DNA of 64,000 nucleotides, from contig NZ_NPOA01000007.1 of the NCBI RefSeq assembly GCF_002287375.1, positions 124,001-188,000 on the forward strand, in the 5' to 3' direction. Below the pieces are notes generated by a model, which was not told the DNA's origin, did not search any database, and saw only the letters and a program-made list of their open reading frames with translations. The translations under genes and the position numbers were made by a program. Each line of letters starts with the position of its first letter. Positions within the stretch are counted from its first letter, which is position 1. Shown here piece after piece: positions 7,381 through 15,556 of the stretch. The stretch is from Virgibacillus profundi. Lineage in GTDB: Bacteria > Bacillota > Bacilli > Bacillales > Amphibacillaceae.

Positions 7381-8517
7381 TTATTCACCTTTTTGTTTTT
7401 TGCCGAAATACTGGTAATAATTTGTTTGAATGAACCCATTAAATAATTTTCTTTTTTTGGTTGCTTTTTGTTCGTATTGTTTTTCAAAGTTTTCAAATGC
7501 CGTTAAAATATATACACTCCAGGAAGGATGGTCTTTCATAACACTGCCAAAATCCCTGTAGATTTCGGCTACTTTATCTTTATCTCCTAGCCGCTCACCA
7601 TATGGCGGGTTCCCGATAATATATCCATTTTCTTTTCGGATGTATAAATCTTTGACCTGCATTTGCTTCCATTTGATGAGGTCACCTAAACCAGCTTCCA
7701 TTGCATTTTCTCCTGATATTTTTATTAGACTATGATCAATATCTGACCCGGTTATCTCCAGTTTTTGATCATAATTCGCTTTATCCTCTGCTTCCTGAAA
7801 AGCTTCTTCCCAAAGTTTACTTTTTATAAAATCCCAATTTTCAGAAGCGAATTCCCTATTAAAACCCGGAGCAATATTTTGTCCGATTAAGGCAGCTTCA
7901 ATTGCGATTGTTCCCGAACCGCAAAAAGGATCAATTAATGGATATTCAGGTTTCCAGTTTGTTAGCATAACGAGTGCAGCTGCCATCGTTTCCTTAAGAG
8001 GTGCCTCACCTTGACCAATCCGGTAACCCCGTTTGTGCAGGCCCGCTCCGGATGTGTCGATTGTTAGTGTCGCTATGTCTTTCAATAGAGAAACTTCTAC
8101 TTTATAATCAGCACCTGTTTCCGGCATTTTCGTTGCCAAGCCATATTTAAGCTTCAGTCGCTCGGCAATAGCCTTTTTGACAATTGCCTGGCAATCAGGA
8201 ACACTGTACAATTTGGAATTGACTGATTTACCGCTAACAGGAAATTTCCCTTCTTCTGAAATAAATTCTTCCCATGGTAACGCTTTTGTTGACTCAAACA
8301 ATTCGTCAAAGGATGTTGTATTAAATCTGCCTACAAGTAACCTTATGCGATCTGCTGAGCGAAGCCATAAATTACAACGGGGAATAGCCGAGACAGGAGC
8401 TTCAAAGATCACCTTCCCATTTTCTACGTTTACCTCATATCCCAATTGTTTTACTTCGTTGGCAACAACTGATTCAAGTCCCATTGCAGCTGTTGCGATT
8501 AGTGTTACATTCTTCAT
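7381..8517 (-). CDS. ypsC: Class I SAM-dependent RNA methyltransferase (YpsC, RlmL/RlmK-L N-domain type)
   Basis: A 378-residue methyltransferase with an N-terminal THUMP domain (residues about 45-155) and a C-terminal UPF0020/Rossmann methyltransferase domain. The SAM-binding DPFCGSGTIAIEAA motif is near residue 195 and the catalytic NPPYGERLG near 302, the signature of N2-guanine methylation in RNA. It belongs with the enzymes that modify 23S rRNA in E. coli (RlmL), but the position modified here is not proven. As in B. subtilis it lies immediately downstream of rnpB, from which it is separated by a terminator. Confidence 0.92.
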   Translation of the reverse strand: MKNVTLIATAAMGLESVVANEVKQLGYEVNVENGKVIFEAPVSAIPRCNLWLRSADRIRLLVGRFNTTSFDELFESTKALPWEEFISEEGKFPVSGKSVNSKLYSVPDCQAIVKKAIAERLKLKYGLATKMPETGADYKVEVSLLKDIATLTIDTSGAGLHKRGYRIGQGEAPLKETMAAALVMLTNWKPEYPLIDPFCGSGTIAIEAALIGQNIAPGFNREFASENWDFIKSKLWEEAFQEAEDKANYDQKLEITGSDIDHSLIKISGENAMEAGLGDLIKWKQMQVKDLYIRKENGYIIGNPPYGERLGDKDKVAEIYRDFGSVMKDHPSWSVYILTAFENFEKQYEQKATKKRKLFNGFIQTNYYQYFGKKQKGE

Positions 8518-8651
8518 ATGTACCTTACCTCACAATTCAAAATTAAATTAGTTTTATTTTATCATAACCTATTCCTAAAAATGAAAACATACCCATTGTA
8601 TTAACCCAAATTTAACTTAAGTGTACTCACAATTAATAGTTGTTTAAACAG

Positions 8652-8693
8652 AAAAAACCTTTCCAATAGCGAAAATGCTATCAGAAAGGTTTG
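8652..8693 (-). terminator. rnpB terminator
   Basis: Stem-loop on the minus strand with arms AAACCTTTC..GATAGC and GCTAT..GAAAGGTTT around a short T-rich loop, followed by a T run, about 20 bases after the end of RNase P RNA. Confidence 0.88.
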
Positions 8694-8710
8694 TATACGT
8701 ACAGTATAGA

Positions 8711-9110
8711 CCATTAAATACTCGATAAGCCATGTTCTGTTCCATAGTACTGAAAACGGTGGTCAGCCTCGTACGTTGGTCGTAATCATCTATCTACAAG
8801 TATATACTTGTCCCTTGTTCGGTTGAATTCCCTACTAAAGGATGCCCCTACCATTGTTTGGGTTGCTCACTCATGGGGTTTACCTCGTTCCACCCGAAAT
8901 GTTTCCATCCCGACTACGTCACTGTGGCACTTTCAAGGGTTCTATTTCATATCAAAAGACTTAGAAATATTTCCTGCCGTTAGCTTGGTAAGCTACCTTG
9001 ACTTATGATTTCGTCAAGCACGAACACTACAAACATCTCAGTTTGTGTGAGCATGGACTTTCCTCTGTATTTTACATACAGCGATTACCTGAGTATTTAA
9101 CTTTAAACTG
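8711..9110 (-). ncRNA. rnpB: RNase P RNA, Bacillus (type B)
   Basis: The catalytic RNA that removes 5' leaders from tRNA precursors. The diagnostic GAGGAAAGTCCATGCTC lies at about 9050-9066 (minus strand), following the P4 strand GGTAATCGCTG. The 5' and 3' ends pair to form helix P1: TTAAATACTC at the 5' end (complement of 9091-9100) with GAGTATTTAA at the 3' end (8714-8723). The length of about 390-400 bases suits type B. It has its own promoter and terminator and lies between gpsB and ypsC, as in B. subtilis. Exact ends are estimates. Confidence 0.95.
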
Positions 9111-9116
9111 CTATTA

Positions 9117-9145
9117 ATAATAGCACAAATATGGCTATCCTTCAA
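9117..9145 (-). promoter_or_regulatory. Sigma-A promoter of rnpB
   Basis: Minus strand: TTGAAG (9140-9145), a 17-base spacer, TATTAT (9117-9122). Transcription should start near 9110, about 10 bases before helix P1. Confidence 0.8.
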
Positions 9146-9187
9146 CAAGAATAAAATGGCAAGCCAGTAAAATATTTAAAGCTCGAA

Positions 9188-9499
9188 TTAGCTTTCAGTA
9201 TTAGCATATTTCTTACCAAAGACTGCCTTTTCCAGATTAGACAGTCGTTTTAGGACATCATAATTAACCTGTGTATTTGGTTGTGGTGATCTTGTTCTGG
9301 TTTGTTCTACTGAATTTTTTTTCTTTAAATTTTCGTTTTCTTGCTGTAATCTGCTGATTTCCTGATTAAATGCATCATAATCCTTAATGATCGAATCCAG
9401 AAACTCATCCACTTCTTCCTGGTTGTAACCACGCATCGCTGTTTTAAATTCTTTTTCCAAAATGTCTTTTCCACTTAGCTGAACACGACTTAAACTCAT
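9188..9499 (-). CDS. gpsB: Cell-division regulator GpsB
   Basis: A 103-residue coiled-coil protein of the DivIVA/GpsB family that moves the penicillin-binding protein PBP1 (ponA product) between side wall and septum. The N-terminal membrane- and PBP-binding domain is recognisable (LSGKDILEKEF, MRGYNQEEVDEFLD), then a coiled coil at about 30-70 (EISRLQQENENLKKK), a variable linker, and the C-terminal hexamerising segment RLSNLEKAVFGKK. GAGGTGA precedes the ATG. Its partner ponA is 2.7 kb away on the other strand. The B. subtilis neighbour ypsA is not present here. Confidence 0.96.
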   Translation of the reverse strand: MSLSRVQLSGKDILEKEFKTAMRGYNQEEVDEFLDSIIKDYDAFNQEISRLQQENENLKKKNSVEQTRTRSPQPNTQVNYDVLKRLSNLEKAVFGKKYANTES

Positions 9500-9620
9500 T
9501 TTATCACCTCGTAATTTTTACACGACTATTTTTTCAAATAATGTACATCATGTCAATTTTAATTTTATTTCTGATTTCACAATTTAATGTCTATTCTACT
9601 TTATAACTATTATACCATTT

Positions 9621-9655
9621 AAAAAAGGAAACTGAAAAAAACAGCTTCCTTTTTG
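9621..9655 (-). terminator. Terminator of cdd
   Basis: Stem AAAAAGGAA.CTG / CAG.TTCCTTTTT with an A-rich loop; T runs on both strands make it bidirectional. It stands between the cdd stop and gpsB. Confidence 0.75.
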
Positions 9656-9687
9656 TTTGCCCTATCTATGATTATAATTTAAATTAT

Positions 9688-10089
9688 TTATTTTTCAAGC
9701 ATATCTTCCGGCTGAAAAGAGAATGGTAGCAAATTTTCCATTGAAATAGTTTTGATGTCCAGCTTTAAATTAGTGAGATGAATAGTCATATCACTTTGAA
9801 AGAATTCACTCATAACCTGACGACATGATCCACAAGGTGGTACAGGTCTTTTCGTATCTGCAGCGACAGCCATTTCTGAAAACTTAGTTTCTCCATCAGC
9901 AATCGCTTTGAAAATTGCAACCCTTTCAGCACAGCAAGTAACTGGATATGCTGCATTTTCAATATTACAGCCCGTATATATTTTTCCGGATTCTGTTAAT
10001 AAAGCAGCTCCTACAGGGAATTTTGAATATGGTACATATGCTTTATCTCTTATTTTAATTGCTTCATTAATTAAATTATCTTTTGTCAA
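9688..10089 (-). CDS. cdd: Cytidine deaminase
   Basis: Deaminates cytidine and deoxycytidine to uridine forms in pyrimidine salvage; cytosolic tetramer. The 133-residue length is typical. The zinc site is complete: Cys and the catalytic Glu in TCCAERVAIF, plus PPCGSCRQVM with two further cysteines, as in the Gram-positive all-cysteine type. The start is TTG at 10089 behind GAAGGGGG. It is monocistronic: own promoter at 10121-10149 and terminator at 9621-9655. The position next to gpsB differs from B. subtilis, where cdd lies elsewhere with dgkA and era, so it has been relocated or duplicated. Confidence 0.96.
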   Translation of the reverse strand: MTKDNLINEAIKIRDKAYVPYSKFPVGAALLTESGKIYTGCNIENAAYPVTCCAERVAIFKAIADGETKFSEMAVAADTKRPVPPCGSCRQVMSEFFQSDMTIHLTNLKLDIKTISMENLLPFSFQPEDMLEK

Positions 10090-10120
10090 AACGTTTCCCC
10101 CTTCACAGATGTGGAACGTT

Positions 10121-10158
10121 ATTATAAGAGATTTCCCCTCTTTTGTAAAGCGTTTTCA
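10121..10158 (-). promoter_or_regulatory. cdd promoter with overlapping cre-like operator
   Basis: Minus strand: TTTACA (10144-10149), a 17-base spacer, TATAAT (10121-10126). The plus strand at 10144-10158 reads TGTAAAGCGTTTTCA, covering the -35 and nearly identical to the site at the fhs promoter (14 of 15 bases). The promoter is strong evidence; the operator's protein partner is a guess (CcpA). Confidence 0.65.
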
Positions 10159-10506
10159 CTATAACTCTCTGAGTAATTGATCAAAAATATAATGAATGGA
10201 ATTATTTAGCTCCATATAACGTTTACGCTTTACATCAATATAATAGCTATGCATTAATAACAACTCCATGTTCTCTCTTGTTGAAGTAACCTGTTGCGGA
10301 TGTAAATTTACTTTTCTTTCCTTAACAACTTCAAGCACAGCTTCTTCCCATAAACCCAGTAGTTGATAAATAGGTGATGTCTCTTCTTTCACCATTCGAA
10401 AAAACTGTTTATCTTTTCTATCTTTGGGAGGATTATTACTTTCATAAATCTCCTTTAAATTGTTGAGATGCTGTTTTAATTGTTTTGTTTTACTTTTTAA
10501 ATCCAT
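10159..10506 (-). CDS. yppE: YppE family protein (DUF1798)
   Basis: A 115-residue soluble helical protein matching B. subtilis YppE; the C-terminal block HPQQVTSTRENMELLLMHSY followed by YIDVKRKRYMEL is characteristic. The family folds as a helical bundle and has no established activity. It stands in the same yppC-sspM-yppE neighbourhood as in B. subtilis. The stop is 10 bases from the cdd -35 region; AAGGCGG precedes the ATG at a somewhat long distance. Confidence 0.85.
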   Translation of the reverse strand: MDLKSKTKQLKQHLNNLKEIYESNNPPKDRKDKQFFRMVKEETSPIYQLLGLWEEAVLEVVKERKVNLHPQQVTSTRENMELLLMHSYYIDVKRKRYMELNNSIHYIFDQLLREL

Positions 10507-10545
10507 CTGAAAAAACCGCCTTTTATAACTAAAGAAATTCTACTT

Positions 10546-10779
10546 CTACTTTACTTTATCACTTTTAGCTATGAATGGCACATTTTTGATGATTGATTTT
10601 GTGTATCTAATTTCATTTTGATGGTCTTGAAAGTTCTGCCATACTTCATTATCAATTTTCATTGTTAACTTTTGATCAATCCAGCGTACCTGGTCGGATA
10701 TTCGCTGAAGAGAATCTTCAAAGTTTTTTTTATCCACCCCACCACTGGAATGATTTAATTTTTTTGCCGCTAATGCCAT
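10546..10779 (-). CDS. Small hypothetical protein (77 aa)
   Basis: I do not recognise it. The product is soluble, basic and probably helical (begins MALAAKKLNHSSGG, with a central DSLQRISDQVRWIDQKL that looks amphipathic). The ATG at 10779 follows a GAGGGTGAGG stretch. It lies 39 bases upstream of yppE on the same strand, where B. subtilis has another small ypp gene (yppF); whether it is a diverged counterpart I cannot tell. Confidence 0.6.
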   Translation of the reverse strand: MALAAKKLNHSSGGVDKKNFEDSLQRISDQVRWIDQKLTMKIDNEVWQNFQDHQNEIRYTKSIIKNVPFIAKSDKVK

Positions 10780-10937
10780 TATCCTCACCCTCATTCTTTT
10801 TGATTTAATAACACTATTCGAGAAGATTGATGACTATCCTTCCTGTTCGACAAAACTAGAAGAAATGATACAAAACAAGTGGTATTACTTATTTTTTTAG
10901 TGAAGTTAGACACACTAATAATAAAGGAGGTTTTACT

Positions 10938-11042
10938 ATGAATCATAAAAAGAAGCATGAGAAGAAAGTAGAAACAATTAAAAGTAAATCATTAAAAACT
11001 GGTGATAAAAAATTAAATGGTCCAAATCGTCCATCAACTTAA
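10938..11042 (+). CDS. sspM: Small acid-soluble spore protein M
   Basis: A 34-residue, lysine-rich protein whose ending LNGPNRPST matches the B. subtilis SspM ending (LGGPNRPST), with the same length and the same place beside the ypp genes. SspM is made in the forespore late in sporulation under sigma-G. The ribosome site AAAGGAGG (10923-10930) is near perfect. I looked for a sigma-G promoter: CACACTAAT at about 10911 resembles a -10, but no -35 is correctly spaced. A terminator follows at 11076. Confidence 0.88.
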   Translation: MNHKKKHEKKVETIKSKSLKTGDKKLNGPNRPST

Positions 11043-11075
11043 CTAGTAGAACATCCACTATTAGGATAAAAAGAT

Positions 11076-11106
11076 AAGGATTTGCTAGAACGTAGCAAAT
11101 CCTTTT
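11076..11106 (+). terminator. Terminator shared by sspM and yppC
   Basis: Perfect 11-bp stem AAGGATTTGCT / AGCAAATCCTT with a 6-base loop and T's after it; on the minus strand it follows or overlaps the yppC stop, so it can serve both converging genes. Confidence 0.8.
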
Positions 11107-12055
11107 ACATAAATACATTCCTAAAATGATAATATGCATATAACATTTTTCGCTTCCTATAGAAAGAATTCTTTATTTCTATTTCTTTTAAAGTTAGTTT
11201 ATTTTGCTGCCATTTCTTTTTTATACCCCCCAATCTGTACCAATCATTTCGAACTATATCCTGATGCTGAATTACTGGGTAGACAGAACGTAAAAGTGGA
11301 GATGGTGGGAATTTTCCCTTTAAAAATCGTTCATAATCCCGTCTTGATCCTGTATGTTCTACTTTTATTGCAAAATCCAATGTTTTCTGATATATATTCG
11401 GGGTATAAATTATAGTAGCGATGTTTTTACCAAGTGTAATTCGATTTGTCACATTTGTGAAATTATGTACAAAAGATCCGTACAATCTATCGTCTCGTGT
11501 AGGGATGATGACAGCATTCATATTTATGAAATTCTGCATCAGGTATGGAAGTTTTCGAAATACATTAAACTCAAAGAAAGATTGTTTTATAACAGAATTC
11601 TGAATAATATTTTGTTCGTTTATGATGAGTGCAGTCATGAGTCTTTCTTTATTCTTTGTTTTCCAGAAATAATGCCATTCTCTTATGATAAATAAGGATA
11701 CATTAAAGAATTTTAATAAATGAAATAATGGTTTACTTTGCTTACTTGACATTTTGTAGATGAGTAACTGTGGATATGCATCTGAAAAGATTAACCAATT
11801 TGCTCGTTCATATGTCATAAATAACCTGTTTCTCTCTCTGCTGCCGAGAATGTTTTTATATGGTGCCAAGTGCAGATCGGTCATATTCCAACCGGCATTT
11901 CTTGAAACAAGACTGGCAACAAATGCCCATTTAATTTCCGGATAATCAAGGTAGAATTTCTGATAGGCATTCGTTCTCGAAATATTATCCATATTATGTG
12001 CTTGTGTCGCTTTTGTTATATAATGTATACTGTCTTGTTCCAGTACTTTACACAT
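11105..12055 (-). CDS. yppC: YppC family protein (DUF2515)
   Basis: A protein of about 316 residues of the DUF2515 family found in spore-forming Bacillaceae, in the position of B. subtilis yppC next to recU. Visible features: basic and aromatic-rich, block SLVSRNAGWNMTDLHLAPY near residue 50, no signal peptide or clear membrane helix. Its function is unknown. The ATG at 12055 is chosen because AGGG lies 6 bases before it; the frame also allows ATG 12073, which has no ribosome site. It is divergent from recU. Confidence 0.82.
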   Translation of the reverse strand: MCKVLEQDSIHYITKATQAHNMDNISRTNAYQKFYLDYPEIKWAFVASLVSRNAGWNMTDLHLAPYKNILGSRERNRLFMTYERANWLIFSDAYPQLLIYKMSSKQSKPLFHLLKFFNVSLFIIREWHYFWKTKNKERLMTALIINEQNIIQNSVIKQSFFEFNVFRKLPYLMQNFINMNAVIIPTRDDRLYGSFVHNFTNVTNRITLGKNIATIIYTPNIYQKTLDFAIKVEHTGSRRDYERFLKGKFPPSPLLRSVYPVIQHQDIVRNDWYRLGGIKKKWQQNKLTLKEIEIKNSFYRKRKMLYAYYHFRNVFM

Positions 12056-12128
12056 GAGCCGCCCTGCTTTCATTCATTCTATTATTAATTAGCTATCTGC
12101 ACACAAGCGATGTTTTATACTATTTTAG

Positions 12129-12157
12129 TTTTCGATTCAGCATTTATTTGATATGAT
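12129..12157 (+). promoter_or_regulatory. Candidate recU-ponA promoter
   Basis: A -10 like TATGAT at 12152-12157 with a weak -35 (TTTTCG) 17 bases upstream, about 25 bases before the recU start. Only the -10 is convincing. Confidence 0.35.
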
Positions 12158-12182
12158 ACTGTAATATGCTGGGAGGGATATG

Positions 12183-12773
12183 ATGAATTATCCAAATGGG
12201 AAAAAGAAAGAGACTGGCTCGAGTGGAATGGCAGCAAAGACGAATAAAATTTTTAGCAATCGTGGCATGTCATTAGAGGAAGATATAAATACAACGAATC
12301 AGTACTATCTGGATACAGATAAAGCAATTATTCATAAAAAACCAACACCAGTACAAATAGTGAAGGTGAATTATCCTAGAAGAAGTGCTGCTGTTATTAC
12401 GGAAGCTTATTTTAAACAGGCTTCTACAACTGATTATAACGGACTGTACCGTAATAGTTATATTGATTTTGAAGCAAAGGAAACTAAAAATAAAACATTA
12501 TTCCCATTGGCAAATATACATGACCATCAAATCCGGCATATGGAAGCAATCGTTAAACATGGAGGAATAAGTTTTTTGATCATCCGTTTCGCTGTATATG
12601 ATGAAACATTTTTTATGCCTGCAGAGAAACTTTTTACACACTGGTACGACAAATTAAATGGTGGAAAAAAATCAATAGCGTATAAAAAGATAAAAGATGA
12701 GGAATATCTCATTCCTTTTCAATATCAGGCTAGAATTGATTATTTAAAAATTATCGATAAGCTTTACTTTTAG
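12183..12773 (+). CDS. recU: Holliday junction resolvase RecU
   Basis: A 196-residue endonuclease that resolves Holliday junctions and modulates RecA. The N-terminus MNYPNGKK and the block SNRGMSLEEDI match RecU; catalytic residues are in STTDYNGLYRNSYIDFEAKE (Asp, Glu and Lys of the nuclease fold) with ETKNKTLFPLANIHDHQ following. The second of two adjacent ATGs (12183) is preferred because GGGAGGG (12171-12177) is only 2 bases from the first. It is directly upstream of ponA (18-base gap), the conserved recU-ponA operon. Confidence 0.96.
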   Translation: MNYPNGKKKETGSSGMAAKTNKIFSNRGMSLEEDINTTNQYYLDTDKAIIHKKPTPVQIVKVNYPRRSAAVITEAYFKQASTTDYNGLYRNSYIDFEAKETKNKTLFPLANIHDHQIRHMEAIVKHGGISFLIIRFAVYDETFFMPAEKLFTHWYDKLNGGKKSIAYKKIKDEEYLIPFQYQARIDYLKIIDKLYF

Positions 12774-12791
12774 AGACGGAGGTATCGTGCT

Positions 12792-15515
12792 ATGGCAGAT
12801 AATAGCCAATCTCGCACAGCAAGAAGAAAACAAAAGAAGTCTAAGAAGAAACCTATTTGGAAGAAAATACTTTTAACAGTATTTATTATTTTTATTGTAG
12901 CCGGAATTGGTGTTGGAGCAGTGGGAACTTATTGGGTCGTTACAGCCCCTGAGATAGATGCATCAAAGCTTTCCGACCCTTTTTCATCCTCTCTATATGA
13001 CCAGGATGGAAATGAATTCGCTGTTTTAGGTTCTGAAAAACGAAAAAAGATAGAGTATGATGATTTGCCTCAGGTCTTAATTGATGCGGTTATTGCTACA
13101 GAAGATGCACGTTTCTTTGAGCATTCCGGAATTGACTTAAGACGGATAGGTGGAGCGATTATAGGTAATATAAAGAACGGTTTTGGTTCTGAAGGTGCCA
13201 GTACAATTACCCAGCAAGTAGTAGAAAAATCATTTTTATCACATGAAAAAGAACTTAAAATAAAAGTACAGGAACAGTGGCTGGCTCTGAAGCTGGAGCA
13301 GGATTATTCAAAAGAACAAATACTGGAAATGTATTTAAATAAAATATTTTATAGTGCAGGTGCCTATGGTGTAGCAAAAGCAGCAGAGAATTATTTTGGA
13401 AAAACGGATTTAAATGATCTAACGCTGACAGAAGCAGCTATTTTGGCTGGATTACCACAGCGCCCAACAGCCTACAACCCTTTTGAAAATCCGGACCTGA
13501 CAAAAGGTCGGATGGATACGGTTTTATCATTAATGGTTAGACACGATAAAATTACAGAGGAACAAGCTAATGAAGCAAGATCAGTTGATATTGCCGGCTT
13601 ATTAGAAGAATCACGTCCTGATTCAACACCATATGAAGGCTTTATACAACAAGTTCATAAAGAGGTCAAAGAAAAAGTTGATGGTGCTGATATTTATACA
13701 GATGGATTAAAAATTTATACAACATTAGATACGAATGTTCAAGAGCATGTTGAATTTTTACTAACAGATAGTGACGAGAATCCGATCAACTATCCTGATG
13801 AAGAAATGCAGGCAGCCATGGTTGTTCTAGATACAGAAAATGGTGCAATCAGAGCAGTTGGTGGAAGAAGGAATAGTACGGGAAATAGGGAGTTTAATTA
13901 TGCTATTAATGGTAAAACACAGGCTGGCTCCACAGCAAAGCCAATTGTAGCCTATGGCCCGGCGATTGAATATAATAAAATTTCTACCTATCACCAGATT
14001 AATGATGATAAACCATATGAAGTTGGTGAACACACATTCAGAAACTGGAATCGTAAATATAGTGGTTGGATGACTGCAAGACACGCATTAGTACAGTCAT
14101 TAAACGTTCCTGCACTTAAAACATTAGAAGCGACAGGAACAGGGAAAGCAAAGGAATTTGCTGAAGGATTGGGCTATCATTTTGCTGATGACACGATTTC
14201 AATTGGTGATGCAATTGGAGGTACACAAACCCAGGTTACCCCACTGCAATTAGCAGGATCCTATCGAGCATTTGGTAATGAAGGTATTTATAACGAACCA
14301 TATGCAGTTACAAAGGTTGAATTTGAAGATGGACGGACAGTTGAGTTAAAACCTGAACCAGAGGCAGCCATGTCTGATTATACGGCATATATGATAACAG
14401 ACATGCTCAAATCAGCAATTACAGATGGTTTTGCAACTGCGGCAAATGTTCCTGGGCTACATGTTGCCGGAAAAACAGGAACTACCAATTTAAAAGATGT
14501 TTCGGGAAGCCCTGATTCATGGTTTGCAGGATATACAACGAATTATACGATTTCAGCATGGGTTGGTGGATACACGGATGAGGATGGTAATAGAGCACCA
14601 ATTCCAGATGGTGGAACTACCGTACCCCAATATTTATTTAGTAATACAATGACAGAAATATCCAAGGAAATCGAAACAGCAGACTTTAAAAAACCGAGCT
14701 CAGTTGTGGAAGTTAGGGTCGAGAAAGGATCAAATCCTGCTGCATTACCCAGTGAATATACACCATCATCAGAGACTATCACAGAACTGTTTGTAAAAGG
14801 AACAGAACCAACGAAGACATCTGAAAAATATGATGAATTGGATCCTGTAGATGGACTTGAGGCTAACTATAATGAAGATTCGAATTCAATTGATATAGAA
14901 TGGAATTATGATTCTGATGAAGATATTTCATTTAATGTTAGTGCGAGTGTAAATGGTGGTCAAATGCAAGATCTATCTTCCACTGAAGATACTTCGATGG
15001 AAATTACCGAAGTAGAGCCTGGAGCAGCATATGAAATTCAGGTTATTGCAAGTAACAGATCCATGCAAAGTGAACCAAAAACTACAAATGTAACGGTTCC
15101 TGGTGAAGATGAGGAAGAAGAAGAGGAAGAGAATGAGGAAGAATCGGAAGAAAATGAAGAGGATAACAATGGAGGAAATATCCCTCCAGTCAGCGGCTTA
15201 AGTGCACAATATGTAGCGGATAGATCTATTATCGATGTTTCCTGGGGCTATAATGGGCCCCCTGCAACATTCGAAGTATCCGTGAATGGGCAAACACAAA
15301 CCGTTCAATCCAATGGAATCGAAATAAGTGGTGCTTCCCCTGGCCAAGTGTATACGATAAATGTTACGCCGATTGGACAAAATGGGGCTAATGAGGGTGT
15401 TCGAGGACAACCTCAGAGTACTGAAGTTACAGTTCCTGAAGCTCCCGAGAGTGATCAGGAAGGTAACGAAGGTGGCAGTGAAAATCCTAATGAGGAAGAA
15501 CAAGGACAAGAGTAA
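12792..15515 (+). CDS. ponA: Class A penicillin-binding protein PBP1
   Basis: Bifunctional peptidoglycan glycosyltransferase/transpeptidase. Order: basic cytoplasmic tail, one membrane anchor at about 24-47, GT51 domain with catalytic Glu104 (TEDARFFEHSG) and STITQQVVEKSF, then the transpeptidase with Ser380 (GSTAKP), SLN 436-438 and KTGT 561-564. The C-terminus adds two fibronectin III-like modules (starting PVDGLEANY and PVSGLSAQY) separated by a run of acidic residues, and ends in another acidic Asn/Glu-rich tail. At 907 residues it is of the size of B. subtilis PBP1, whose tail is similarly low-complexity. Partner of GpsB. The ribosome site GGAGG is at about 12778-12783. Confidence 0.97.
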   Translation: MADNSQSRTARRKQKKSKKKPIWKKILLTVFIIFIVAGIGVGAVGTYWVVTAPEIDASKLSDPFSSSLYDQDGNEFAVLGSEKRKKIEYDDLPQVLIDAVIATEDARFFEHSGIDLRRIGGAIIGNIKNGFGSEGASTITQQVVEKSFLSHEKELKIKVQEQWLALKLEQDYSKEQILEMYLNKIFYSAGAYGVAKAAENYFGKTDLNDLTLTEAAILAGLPQRPTAYNPFENPDLTKGRMDTVLSLMVRHDKITEEQANEARSVDIAGLLEESRPDSTPYEGFIQQVHKEVKEKVDGADIYTDGLKIYTTLDTNVQEHVEFLLTDSDENPINYPDEEMQAAMVVLDTENGAIRAVGGRRNSTGNREFNYAINGKTQAGSTAKPIVAYGPAIEYNKISTYHQINDDKPYEVGEHTFRNWNRKYSGWMTARHALVQSLNVPALKTLEATGTGKAKEFAEGLGYHFADDTISIGDAIGGTQTQVTPLQLAGSYRAFGNEGIYNEPYAVTKVEFEDGRTVELKPEPEAAMSDYTAYMITDMLKSAITDGFATAANVPGLHVAGKTGTTNLKDVSGSPDSWFAGYTTNYTISAWVGGYTDEDGNRAPIPDGGTTVPQYLFSNTMTEISKEIETADFKKPSSVVEVRVEKGSNPAALPSEYTPSSETITELFVKGTEPTKTSEKYDELDPVDGLEANYNEDSNSIDIEWNYDSDEDISFNVSASVNGGQMQDLSSTEDTSMEITEVEPGAAYEIQVIASNRSMQSEPKTTNVTVPGEDEEEEEEENEEESEENEEDNNGGNIPPVSGLSAQYVADRSIIDVSWGYNGPPATFEVSVNGQTQTVQSNGIEISGASPGQVYTINVTPIGQNGANEGVRGQPQSTEVTVPEAPESDQEGNEGGSENPNEEEQGQE

Positions 15516-15519
15516 ATAC

Positions 15520-15556
15520 AAAGAGGTAACCGCAAATTGTGGTTACCTCTTTTACT
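15520..15556 (+). terminator. Terminator between ponA and nth
   Basis: 12-bp stem AAAGAGGTAACC / GGTTACCTCTTT with a 9-base loop and T's; it lies between the convergent ponA and nth stops and can act both ways. Confidence 0.88.

Noticed and set aside
7377-7496. Upstream part of the 91-codon ORF inside ypsC
   Set aside because: Shadow of the ypsC end; the ribosome site supports a start at 7376.
11134-11695. Plus-strand ORFs inside yppC
   Set aside because: Antisense shadows of a well supported gene; biased composition and no ribosome sites.
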